From Actinomadura opuntiae (GTDB lineage: Bacteria; Actinomycetota; Actinomycetes; Streptosporangiales; Streptosporangiaceae), in assembly GCF_030283205.1 (NCBI RefSeq), contig NZ_JASNWF010000002.1:186001-250000 (forward strand): DNA of 64,000 bases, given 5' to 3'. This document shows, piece after piece, positions 18,255 through 25,837 of the stretch. A model generated the notes under the pieces. The model searched no databases and was not told the origin of the DNA. It saw only the letters and a program-made list of their open reading frames with translations. Position 1 is the stretch's first letter. Every line of letters begins with the position of its first letter. The position numbers and the translations under genes are program-made.

Positions 18255-18797
18255 ATGCCTGAGCTCGTCCCTCCCACGACCCGCGTCCACGCCTCCTTCC
18301 TCGCGGCGATGGCGGAGTTCCGCGACGAGGGGCGCGGCGACCCCGACGACCGCAGCCAGATCGGCCGCGACCTGCGCGAACTCGGCATCGAGGGGCTGAC
18401 CGTCCCGGACGCCTTCGCCGCCTACGTCGCCCGCCTCAACGCCGAGCCGCTGCCGGAGACGCCGCGCCCCGACGGCTTCGTGCCGTCCACCACGTTCTGG
18501 CTGGTCGACGGGCCGGAGTTCCTCGGCCGGATCCAGCTCCGCCACCGGCTCACCGAATGGCTGCGCGACGTCGGCGGCCACATCGGCTACGACGTCCGCA
18601 AATCAGCCCGCCGCCGCGGCCACGCGTCCCGCATGCTCCGCGAGACCCTCCAGTACGCCCACGGCCTCGGCATCGACCCGGCCCTCGTCACCTGCGACGT
18701 CGACAACCTCGGCTCCCGGAAGGTCATCGAGGCCTGCGGCGGCGTCCTCGAGGACGTCCGCGCCGGCAAGCGCCGCTACTGGATCCCGACCGCCTAG
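18255..18797 (+). CDS. GNAT-family N-acetyltransferase
   Basis: 180 residues. The acetyl-CoA binding region is HIGYDVRKSARRRGHASRML (RxxGxA-type loop), followed by VTCDVDNLGSRKVIEACGGVLED typical of small-molecule or ribosomal-protein GNATs. ATG at 18255 follows TAGAAC by 7 bases, suggesting a leaderless transcript. Ends in a 4-base overlap with the convergent GNAT gene. Substrate unknown. Confidence 0.85.
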   Translation: MPELVPPTTRVHASFLAAMAEFRDEGRGDPDDRSQIGRDLRELGIEGLTVPDAFAAYVARLNAEPLPETPRPDGFVPSTTFWLVDGPEFLGRIQLRHRLTEWLRDVGGHIGYDVRKSARRRGHASRMLRETLQYAHGLGIDPALVTCDVDNLGSRKVIEACGGVLEDVRAGKRRYWIPTA

Positions 18798-19240
18798 AGC
18801 GCGAGCTTGAACCCCTCGTGGCTGCGGGCGAAACCCAGCGATACATAGAAGCGGTGCGCGTCCTCGCGCCGCTTGTTGCTCATCAGCTGGACGAGCCCGC
18901 AGCCGCGTGCGCGCGCCCTTGCGATCGCGCAGTCCATCAGCGTCCGGCCGAGCCCGCCGCCGCGCCGGTCCGCGCGGATCCGCACCGCCTCGATCAGCGC
19001 CCGCTCGACGCCGCCCTTGCCGAGCCCCGGAATATAGGTCGCCTGGAGGCACCCCACCACGGTGCCGCCGTCGATCATCACCAGCATCTCGTTGCGCGGA
19101 TCCTCGTCGATCGCCGCGAACGCCCGCTCGTACGCGTCCGTCACCACGACCGACGCCGGATCGACCACCTTCTCCTCGTCCGCCAGCAACGCCAGAACCA
19201 CGGGCAGATCGTCACGCGTCGCCGGACGCACAAGAACCAT
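18794..19240 (-). CDS. GNAT-family N-acetyltransferase, paralogue of 23196-23666
   Basis: 148 residues. Motif A is IRADRRGGGLGRTLMDCAIA; motif B ends AHRFYVSLGFARSHEGFK. The protein shares EDPRNxxLV, YIPGLxxxGxERAxIExVRI and ARGCxLVQL with the GNAT at 23196, so the two are paralogues. ATG at 19240 is the first Met before VLVRPATRDDLP; longer frames upstream are non-coding. A hairpin at 19259-19287 separates it from the HNH gene. Confidence 0.87.
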   Translation of the reverse strand: MVLVRPATRDDLPVVLALLADEEKVVDPASVVVTDAYERAFAAIDEDPRNEMLVMIDGGTVVGCLQATYIPGLGKGGVERALIEAVRIRADRRGGGLGRTLMDCAIARARARGCGLVQLMSNKRREDAHRFYVSLGFARSHEGFKLAL

Positions 19241-19258
19241 GCCGCCGACCCTAACCCC

Positions 19259-19287
19259 GTGGCATCCGCCCGCCGGACGGATGCCAC
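19259..19287. terminator. Hairpin terminator below the secreted HNH gene
   Basis: A perfect 10-bp stem, GTGGCATCCG with CGGATGCCAC, around a 9-base loop. It starts 10 bases past the HNH stop on the reverse strand. There is no U tract, as is common in actinobacteria. Confidence 0.6.
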
Positions 19288-19296
19288 GGGCACCGG

Positions 19297-19926
19297 TCAG
19301 CAGCCGTTGAGCATCGTGGTGAGCGCGCTCTTCTCCGCGCTGTCCACGGTGAGGGCGTAGTACCACTTCACCTGCACCCAGGCGCGCGCGTACGTGCAGC
19401 GGAAGGCGGTGCGGGACGGCTGCCACTCGGCGGGGTCCTTGTCGCCCTTCGCCTGGTTGACGTTGTCGGTGACCGCCCACAGCTCGGGGCCGCCGAGGTC
19501 GTTGGCGTAGTCCTGGCGGTGCGCGGTCGTCCAGGCCCAGGCGCCCGACGCCCACGCCTCGGCGAGCGGGACCATGTGGTCGATGTCCAGATCGGCGGGG
19601 GACGTCCAGGTGGCGCCGTCGTACGGCGAGTACCAGGACCCGGACGTCGGGTAGCAGGAGGAGTCCGTGCTCACGTTCGTGCCGTCGCGCTTGAGGACCG
19701 TCTCACGGGTGTTGCAGGCACCGGAAATGGTGATCCAGTGCGGGAACAGCGACCGGTCGTAGGAACTGGCATGCGATTCGGCCGCCACGGTCAGCTCTGT
19801 GAGCCGGGTACGGGCCGTGTCGGCGGACGGGATGTTCGGCGGAGTGGCGGACGCCGGAGCCTGCACGGCGACGAGCAGTGCGCCCAGCAATGCCACCGGC
19901 AGCAGGAACAGGAGCAGACGTCGCAT
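19297..19926 (-). CDS. Secreted HNH endonuclease-fold protein (DUF1524/GmrSD-like)
   Basis: 209 residues. A clear signal peptide, MRRLLLFLLPVALLGALL then AxA cleavage near ASA at 25-27, directs export. The nuclease core shows DIDHMVPLAEAW (the DHxxP motif) and NDLGGPELWAVTDNVNQAKG then DKDPAEW, with C-terminal Asn/Lys residues typical of secreted HNH enzymes of actinomycetes. Cys residues can form disulphides. GAAGGG lies 8 bases before ATG at 19926. It probably degrades extracellular DNA, as a scavenging or recycling nuclease (inference). Confidence 0.87.
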   Translation of the reverse strand: MRRLLLFLLPVALLGALLVAVQAPASATPPNIPSADTARTRLTELTVAAESHASSYDRSLFPHWITISGACNTRETVLKRDGTNVSTDSSCYPTSGSWYSPYDGATWTSPADLDIDHMVPLAEAWASGAWAWTTAHRQDYANDLGGPELWAVTDNVNQAKGDKDPAEWQPSRTAFRCTYARAWVQVKWYYALTVDSAEKSALTTMLNGC

Positions 19927-20244
19927 CGAGGATGCCCTTCTGCGGCCGCCCACCGGCGGGGACCGGACTCCCCGAACAGGACACGGGGACGACAGCCCCG
20001 ATACCGTGACATTCAGGGCAACTCAGTGAAACGTCACTGATTGCCCAGAACCCACCCCCACCTTGGTCGAAACCTGTCGACCAAACCCCCCACCAGCAGC
20101 AACCTCATCCCCACCCGCCACCCCGCCACAAAAATTCACCTGCCCCGCCCCACGCATTAACGCGCCATTCCCACCCCCCACCGGCGCTGCCAATTGAGGT
20201 CAGGCTCCTTGAAGGAAACGCAAAGCCCCACCTAGAATCCGCGC
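19927..20244. other. Intergenic region between divergent secreted proteins, with leaderless promoter
   Basis: 318 bases, unusually C-rich on the plus strand. It holds an inverted repeat at 20063-20084 (TTGGTCG with CGACCAA around 8 bases) that could be an operator or hairpin. At the right end is a promoter: TTGAAG at 20209-20214, 18-base spacer, TAGAAT at 20233-20238, with the GTG of the next gene 6 bases further, meaning a leaderless transcript. No ORF in it looks real. Confidence 0.6.
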
Positions 20245-20955
20245 GTGCATGCCGATACAGTCCGGGCCAAGCGAAACCGCACGCTCGGCACCGCCCTGCT
20301 CGGGCTCGTTTCCCTGGTCGGCATACAGGCGTGCACCGCGTCCCCGGCCTCCCCGCACTCCAAAGCGTCTCCCCCTGCCCTGGTGGAGAAGGACGCTGCG
20401 GGCCTCGTCACCCGAATGCCGGACATCGGCCGCGCGGTCTCCGGATCGATCCCGGCCGACGTCGCCAAGGGCAAATACTGGATCGACCCGTTCAACGACC
20501 GGACGCGTGAGCTGCACTTCGTCTGGGAGAACTTCGATTCCCTGCACAACCGCCTGCTCACCGTCCACGTGACCAGGAAGGCGAGCATCTCCAAGGCGAA
20601 GGCCAAGGCCGCCTACGTCAGAGACGAACTCGCAGATGACCACGTCCGTGAGGGACGGCAGGTGGTGGACACCGGCCGCATCAAGGAAATTGCGCACCTC
20701 GCGGACGAATGCATGAGCTTCCAGATATCACGCGAGAACGCGGCACGGGCGATTCCCGCCCCCGACCCCGCGCACTACTCGATGAGCGGCCGGTATCTGT
20801 ATTGCCGCTTCAAGAACGTGAACATGGTGATCGACTGGGAGGGTTTCGACTACACGCGCCCTTGGACGTTGGACACAGGGACCGGACTGGACGAGGTCTC
20901 CGCCGAGCGCGACGTGGAGCGCATAGCCCGCGCCATAGTCACCGCCCTCCGCTAA
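20245..20955 (+). CDS. Putative lipoprotein, function unknown
   Basis: 236 residues, not recognised. A basic N-terminus and hydrophobic stretch end at LVGIQAC with Cys30, a lipobox-like signal. The body is soluble, with a tail DEVSAERDVERIARAIVTAL. GTG at 20245 is fixed by the promoter 6 bases upstream (leaderless). The stop overlaps the convergent TPR gene by 4 bases. The sequence is less GC-biased than its neighbours, and the family is not known to me. Confidence 0.7.
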   Translation: MHADTVRAKRNRTLGTALLGLVSLVGIQACTASPASPHSKASPPALVEKDAAGLVTRMPDIGRAVSGSIPADVAKGKYWIDPFNDRTRELHFVWENFDSLHNRLLTVHVTRKASISKAKAKAAYVRDELADDHVREGRQVVDTGRIKEIAHLADECMSFQISRENAARAIPAPDPAHYSMSGRYLYCRFKNVNMVIDWEGFDYTRPWTLDTGTGLDEVSAERDVERIARAIVTALR

Positions 20956-21935
20956 TCGCCGCACACCACGCGATACGCCTCCCCCAGCTCATCCGCCTCC
21001 GGCACGCCCAACCCGCCGACCGCCCCCACAACCTCCGCCGCCCGCCAGTAGTTGGACGGCACCAGCCGCCCGCTCGTCACGGCCTCCAGCGCCCGGTGCG
21101 CCGCCTCCTCGGGCTGATCCGCGGCGATCAACGCCAACGCCAGATCGAGCCGCGCGGAAGCCGCGCGCCGCGGGCGCGCCGGCCCGCTGACCGGCGTCTC
21201 CAGCCGGGCGAGCACACCGCGCGCGTACGGCTCGGCCGCCGGATCCCCGAGCCAGGACAGCGTGGTCGCGGTGTAGGCGTCGCTCTTCGCCGGGTCGTAG
21301 CGGAAGTGGTGCTCGGGCCGCTCGGGCATGGCCAGCGGCGAGACGAGCCGCTCCACGCGGCCGAGCGCGTCCCGCGTCTCCCGCCCGGCGCCGAGCCGCG
21401 CCCACGCCCGCCCCTCCTGTGCCGTCGCCTGGATGAACGCCGACCCGTCCTGCGGCGCGATCTCCTGCGCGCCCCGCGACAGCCGGACGGCCTCCCGGTA
21501 GTCCGCATCGGTGAGGGCCTGCCACGCGCTCGTCTCCAGCGTCCACGCGACGATCTCGGAGTGCCTGGCATGCTCGGCGAGCTGCGCGGCCGTCCGCAAC
21601 CGCGCGACGGCCGCCGCCCGCCGCCCGAGATCGATGTCGCACGTCGCGGCCAGCAGCGACAGCCACGCCCCGACCACCACGAGGCGCCGCCGCTCGGCCA
21701 GCATCATGCGCGCGTCCATGAGCTGCGCCACGTACCCGAGGTGCCGCCGCGTCCGCGCGAGCAACTCGCCCGGCGCCGACCGCGGGTAGGCGGAGGCCAG
21801 CTCGTCCACCGTCAGTTCCAACGCGACGAGCGTCCCTTCGCCCACATCACTCGCCGCCACCCGCCGCACCAACTCCAGCGCGTCCACCTCGTCATCCTCA
21901 CCCAGCGCGCCGACACCCCTCTTCTCGACCGTCAT
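20952..21935 (-). CDS. TPR-like protein lacking an HTH, coupled to XRE/TPR regulator
   Basis: 327 residues. It matches the C-terminal TPR half of Streptomyces-type XRE regulators: LEHxxHSEIVAWTLETSAWQ, DYREAVRLSRGAQEIAP and AQEGRAWARLGAGRET are typical helices. There is no N-terminal helix-turn-helix. ATG at 21935 overlaps the upstream regulator stop as ATGA, so the two are made together and may form a DNA-binding/sensor pair. Function otherwise unknown. Confidence 0.75.
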   Translation of the reverse strand: MTVEKRGVGALGEDDEVDALELVRRVAASDVGEGTLVALELTVDELASAYPRSAPGELLARTRRHLGYVAQLMDARMMLAERRRLVVVGAWLSLLAATCDIDLGRRAAAVARLRTAAQLAEHARHSEIVAWTLETSAWQALTDADYREAVRLSRGAQEIAPQDGSAFIQATAQEGRAWARLGAGRETRDALGRVERLVSPLAMPERPEHHFRYDPAKSDAYTATTLSWLGDPAAEPYARGVLARLETPVSGPARPRRAASARLDLALALIAADQPEEAAHRALEAVTSGRLVPSNYWRAAEVVGAVGGLGVPEADELGEAYRVVCGD

Positions 21936-23020
21936 GACCCTGGCCGTGTGTCAGGGAGGAGGACGGTCAGTTCGGCTACGGCCGGGTGCTTCGGGTAGCG
22001 CGTCTTCAAGATGCGGTGGACGTGGGCGATGTCGCGGAGGGTCTTCGTGCCGCCCGTCGTCGCGAGGATCTCGATGGCCGCCCGCAGTTCGGCGACCGTG
22101 TGTTCCGGATCGCCCGCCAGCGCCCGTGCCGCCGCCGCCTTCACGCGGTACCAGGCGACCCACTCGGATTCGCGGGTGCCTTCGGGCATCGCCTGGATGC
22201 CGTCGGTGAGGAGATCGGCGGCGGTGGCGTGCTCTTCCAGGTACCCGAGGATCAGGCCGCGCTGCATGGTGAGCATCGCGGAGCCGTAGAAGTAGAGGCC
22301 GTCCGGGTCGGTGCCCCTTTGCCCGGCGAGGACGTCCTCGGCTCGGCCGACGGCGCGGAGGGCGCCCTGCCGGTCGCCGAGCAGGGCCAGTGCCCGGCCG
22401 CGCTGCTGGGTCGCGACGGCGCGCGTGCCCGCCGCCGTCGCCATCCCGGCGGCGGTCTCGGAGAGGCTTGCCATGTCGCGGTACTCGCCGCTCGCCCAGG
22501 CCAGATGGCCGCGCATCGAGAGCGCTGTCGCCGCCAGGTCCTTGTCGCCGGCCTGGAGCCCGAAGCGCAGTGCCTGGTCGTAGAGCGGTGCGGCGGCAGC
22601 GTGCGCGTCCACGGCGGTGTTCAGCCATCCGTTGAACTGGGACGCCTCGGACGCGAGCGCGAGCAGCCGGGCGGCGTGGGCGTCCGGAGCCTCGCGTAGC
22701 AGGCGCATCACCAGCGCCAGGTGGGCCTGCGCGGTGCCGAGCACGGCCTGCGAGCCGATCACGTCCTCCACGCGCCGCTGGTTGGCGAGCGTGACCGCCA
22801 ACCCGTCGATCACGATGCCGTCGAGCCGGGCCGGATTCCGCACCGCCAAGGCCAGCCGCTCGCCCTCCTCGGAGGTCCCCGGGCCGCGCCGTCCCCTCCT
22901 CAAGAGGCGGACGCGGTCGGAGGCGACTTCACGGAACCGTTCGGCCAGGTCGGCGACGGTCAGCCCGTGCGCCTTCCGCGCCGCCCGCAACTGCACGCCG
23001 ATGCACTTCTTCTCGGACAC
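21932..23020 (-). CDS. XRE-type regulator with TPR C-terminal domain
   Basis: 362 residues. The N-terminus (GVQLRAARKAHGLTVADLAE) reads as the first part of an HTH, though the second half is poorly conserved. Residues about 95-360 are TPR-like helical repeats (ASEASQFNGWL, ALSMRGHLAWASGEYRDM). GTG at 23020 is the start. It leads the two-gene operon with the HTH-less partner. Such regulators in actinomycetes often pair with small DUF397 proteins, but none is here. Confidence 0.8.
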   Translation of the reverse strand: MSEKKCIGVQLRAARKAHGLTVADLAERFREVASDRVRLLRRGRRGPGTSEEGERLALAVRNPARLDGIVIDGLAVTLANQRRVEDVIGSQAVLGTAQAHLALVMRLLREAPDAHAARLLALASEASQFNGWLNTAVDAHAAAAPLYDQALRFGLQAGDKDLAATALSMRGHLAWASGEYRDMASLSETAAGMATAAGTRAVATQQRGRALALLGDRQGALRAVGRAEDVLAGQRGTDPDGLYFYGSAMLTMQRGLILGYLEEHATAADLLTDGIQAMPEGTRESEWVAWYRVKAAAARALAGDPEHTVAELRAAIEILATTGGTKTLRDIAHVHRILKTRYPKHPAVAELTVLLPDTRPGS

Positions 23021-23195
23021 CGCAACGCACCCCCGGGCCAGATCGTGGGCGGACGCCTTCGACCCGTCCAGGGAAACACGGGACGGGCTGGTCAGGTCCT
23101 GTCTTCGGGGTGCGGTTTGACGAACATGCGCGACCGGGCGAGGCGACGATCAGGTCCTCGCCCTTGTGAGCCGGCAGGCGGGTGGCTTGGGGTGG

Positions 23196-23666
23196 TTACT
23201 GCAGGTGGTACTTCATGCCCATGTGGGAGGGGCGGAAGCCGATCTTCTGGTAGAAGCGGATCGCGTCGGGGCGCTGGCGGTCGGTGGTGAGCTGGACGAC
23301 GCGGCAGCCGCGGGCGCGGGCCTGGTCGATGGCCCAGTTGATCATGGTCTGGCCGAGGCCGCGGCCGCGCTCGTCGGCGGCGATGCGGACGCCCTCGATC
23401 TGGGCGCGCTCGCCGCCGGTGTAGGTGAGGCCGGGGATGTAGGTGAGCTGCAGCGTGCCGGCGACCGTGCCCGCGACGTCCGCCACGATGAGGTGGTTGT
23501 TGGGGTCCTCGTCGATGGCGGCGAAGGCGGTGACGTAGGCCTCGGGGATCTCGTCGGCGAGTGTTTCGCGGGTGGCGCCCAGGGGATCGTCGGCCAGGAG
23601 CCGGACGATCTGGGGCAGATCATCCGCGATCGCCTCGCGGAAGGTCACTTCTCGATCACGCTGCAC
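23196..23666 (-). CDS. GNAT-family N-acetyltransferase
   Basis: 156 residues. Motif A: IAADERGRGLGQTMINWAID; C-terminal motif: AIRFYQKIGFRPSHMGMKYH. Paralogue of the gene at 18794-19240. GTG at 23666 is used; an internal GTG six codons on is possible. It is divergent from the WhiB gene, sharing a region with two tandem palindromes at 23713-23737, so both may be co-regulated. Substrate unknown. Confidence 0.87.
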   Translation of the reverse strand: MQRDREVTFREAIADDLPQIVRLLADDPLGATRETLADEIPEAYVTAFAAIDEDPNNHLIVADVAGTVAGTLQLTYIPGLTYTGGERAQIEGVRIAADERGRGLGQTMINWAIDQARARGCRVVQLTTDRQRPDAIRFYQKIGFRPSHMGMKYHLQ

Positions 23667-23712
23667 GTCACCAGGTTATCCGGGCGCTACGTTGCAATGT
23701 TCACAACGACTT

Positions 23713-23737
23713 GTAGTACTACGGTTCGTAGTACTAC
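23713..23737. promoter_or_regulatory. Two tandem 10-bp palindromes in the GNAT/WhiB divergent promoter
   Basis: GTAGTACTAC, itself a perfect palindrome, occurs at 23713-23722 and again at 23728-23737, 15 bp apart start to start. The pair lies between the divergent starts at 23666 and 23806. TTGTAG at 23711-23716 and TACGTT at 23735-23740 could be the WhiB promoter, which the sites would cover. Confidence 0.7.
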
Positions 23738-23805
23738 GTTGGGTGGAGACCACCCCAGAGCGAACCGCCGGTGGCCTCCTCACCATGCCCCGCAGGGAGA
23801 AAGCC

Positions 23806-24135
23806 ATGCACCACGACGAGAACGAGGAACACTGGAGCGACCACGCCATCTGCCGCGGCGCCGACCCCGACCTGTTCTTCCCGATCGGGTACGCCGCGCC
23901 GGTGCTCCAGGCCCAGATGGACGCGGCGAAGGCGATCTGCGCGAACTGCCCGGTGAAGGCGGAGTGCCTCGCCTGGGCGCTGCGGGTGGGCGAGCCGGAC
24001 GGCATCTGGGGCGGGACGACCCCCGAGGAGCGGCGGTACCTGCGCCGGACGGCCGAGGCGCCCGCGCGGCGGCGGCTGCCGGTCATCGTGGTCCGCGGTG
24101 ACGCCTCGGAGTCCGAGCACGCCTCCGCCGCCTAG
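23806..24135 (+). CDS. WhiB-family iron-sulfur transcription regulator
   Basis: 109 residues. The four cluster ligands are C16, C45, C48 and C54 (CRG, then CANCPVKAEC). The turn GIWGG at about 66-70 and EERRYLRR follow. The pattern is closest by eye to WhiB1/WblE types. ATG at 23806 has AGGGAG 6 bases upstream; the in-frame ATG at 23785 lacks this. It likely binds a 4Fe-4S cluster and partners the primary sigma factor. Stop overlaps the convergent quinone reductase by 4 bases. Tandem palindromes upstream suggest an unknown regulator. Confidence 0.93.
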   Translation: MHHDENEEHWSDHAICRGADPDLFFPIGYAAPVLQAQMDAAKAICANCPVKAECLAWALRVGEPDGIWGGTTPEERRYLRRTAEAPARRRLPVIVVRGDASESEHASAA

Positions 24136-25058
24136 GGCAGCAGGGCGACCTTGCCCACGACGCGCCGGTTGAGCAGGTCGTCCAGGACCTCGGGCGCGGA
24201 CGCGAGGGGCTCCGTGCGCGGGGCCGCCGGGTCGAGCCGGCCGTCGGCGACCATGGCGAGCAGCTCGTCGAGGAGGGCGCGCTGCTCGGCCGGATGCGTC
24301 ATGGACCAGGCTCCCCAGTCGACGCCCACGACGGTGCGGTTGCGCAGCAGGACCTGGTTGAGCGGGAGGGACGGGATGTCCCCGGACGCGAAGCCGATCA
24401 CGGCGTAGCGGCCGCGTTCGCGCAGGGCGCGCAGCGCCGGGTCGGCGAGGGCGCCGCCGACCGGGTCGTAGACGAGGTCGACGCCGCCGTCCGACCAGGC
24501 GCGGGCCGCGCTCTTGACGTCGGTGGCGTCGACGGCGGATTCGGCCCCGGCGGCGAGGGCGGCGGCCCGCTTGTCCTCGGACGAGGCGACGGCCAGCACG
24601 CGGGCGCCGAGCGCGGTCGCCACCTGGACGGCCGCGAGGCCCACGCCGCCGCCGGCGCCGAGGACGAGCACCGTCTCGCCGGCGGCGAGAGCGGCGCGGT
24701 CGCGCAGCGCGAAGAGGGCGGTGCAGTAGCTCTGGGTGAAGGTCGCGGCTCGCGGGAAGTCCAGCTTGTCCGGGATGGGGACGGCGGCGCAGGCCGGGAC
24801 GGCCACCTGCGACGCGAACCCGCCGAGGCCGCACATCGCCAGCACGCGCGTCCCGTCCGGGAGGGTGCCGGCGACCTCGCTGCCCGGGACGAACGGCAGC
24901 GGCGGCTTGATCTGGTACCGGCCCTGGACGAACAGGGCGTCCACGTAGTTGACGCCCGCCGCCTCGACGGTGACGAGCACCTGGCCGGGGCCGGGCTCGG
25001 GCGGGGTGGTGTCCTTGACGGCGACGGAGCCGAGCTCCGCGCAGATCGCAGCGCGCAT
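24132..25058 (-). CDS. NADPH:quinone oxidoreductase (MDR family)
   Basis: 308 residues. GroES-like N-terminus (GVNYVDALFVQGRYQIKP), then AAGETVLVLGAGGGVGLAAV for NADPH binding, DLVYDPVGG and the QVLLRNRTVVGVDWG strand typical of QOR-like enzymes. No zinc ligands. ATG at 25058. Likely reduces quinones or enones using NADPH in the cytoplasm. It converges on the WhiB gene with a 4-base overlap. Confidence 0.88.
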   Translation of the reverse strand: MRAAICAELGSVAVKDTTPPEPGPGQVLVTVEAAGVNYVDALFVQGRYQIKPPLPFVPGSEVAGTLPDGTRVLAMCGLGGFASQVAVPACAAVPIPDKLDFPRAATFTQSYCTALFALRDRAALAAGETVLVLGAGGGVGLAAVQVATALGARVLAVASSEDKRAAALAAGAESAVDATDVKSAARAWSDGGVDLVYDPVGGALADPALRALRERGRYAVIGFASGDIPSLPLNQVLLRNRTVVGVDWGAWSMTHPAEQRALLDELLAMVADGRLDPAAPRTEPLASAPEVLDDLLNRRVVGKVALLP

Positions 25059-25165
25059 CCGTCCACTATGCCGGAAACCGAATCACGTTCACCATTGGGC
25101 ACCTTTGTGGCGATATGCGCGTTGAGCCCGGTGACGGCAGGTTCGATCGGTCATACGGTGGCGAC

Positions 25166-25837
25166 ATGAGCTACACCCCCGACAGGCGACGCTCCGACGG
25201 GCTCGCCAAGGCCGGCACGCGCGCGCTGTCGGCGGCGGTCCTGATCGGCTCGGTCACGGTGCTGATGTGGGTGCTGGAGGGCGTCGACGTCCTCGACAAC
25301 GGCGCGCTGGACCAGTTCGGCATCCAGCCGCACGACGTCGACGACCTGCCCGACATCTTCACCGCGCCGTTCATGCACGCCGGGTTCCCGCACCTGATGG
25401 CCAACACGATCCCGTTCGTGGTGCTGGGGTTCATCGCGGCGGCGCGGGGGATCGCCAGGTTCCTGGTCGCGAGCCTGATCATCATCGTGGTCGGCGGGCT
25501 CGGCGTGTGGCTGTTCAGCTCGGCGAACACGCTCGGGTCCAGCATCCTGATCTTCGGGTTCTTCGGGTACCTGCTCGGGCGCGGGATCTTCGAGCGGCGG
25601 GCGCTGGACATCGTCATCGCGGTGTTGGTCGTCGCCGTCTACGGGACGATGCTGGTCGGCGTGGTCCCGAGCGACCCGGCGATCTCCTGGCAGGGGCACC
25701 TGTTCGGGCTGGTGGGCGGCGTGCTCGGCGCGTGGTTCCTGCGCCGCGGCCGCTCGGCGGGACGGGATGCGGCCAGCGCGGCCAGGCCGAGGGCGACGGG
25801 GATCCACACCACGACCGACAGGCGGTCGAACTCGTAG
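25166..25837 (+). CDS. Rhomboid intramembrane serine protease
   Basis: 223 residues with about six membrane helices. HAGFPHLMANTIPF supplies the conserved His and Asn that line the active site; catalytic Ser126 is in GSSILIFG (GxSxxxFG) and the partner His178 in SWQGHLFGLVGG. It cleaves membrane proteins within the bilayer; substrates unknown. TACGGT ends 7 bases before ATG at 25166, suggesting leaderless transcription. After residue about 194 the frame continues for 30 hydrophilic residues, antisense to the last helix and tail of the next gene; that tail may be an artefact of a lost stop. Confidence 0.88.
   Translation: MSYTPDRRRSDGLAKAGTRALSAAVLIGSVTVLMWVLEGVDVLDNGALDQFGIQPHDVDDLPDIFTAPFMHAGFPHLMANTIPFVVLGFIAAARGIARFLVASLIIIVVGGLGVWLFSSANTLGSSILIFGFFGYLLGRGIFERRALDIVIAVLVVAVYGTMLVGVVPSDPAISWQGHLFGLVGGVLGAWFLRRGRSAGRDAASAARPRATGIHTTTDRRSNS

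Noticed and set aside
20041-20160. CRISPR-like or regular repeat in the C-rich intergenic stretch
   Set aside because: Low-complexity C-runs with no repeated spacer-repeat spacing.
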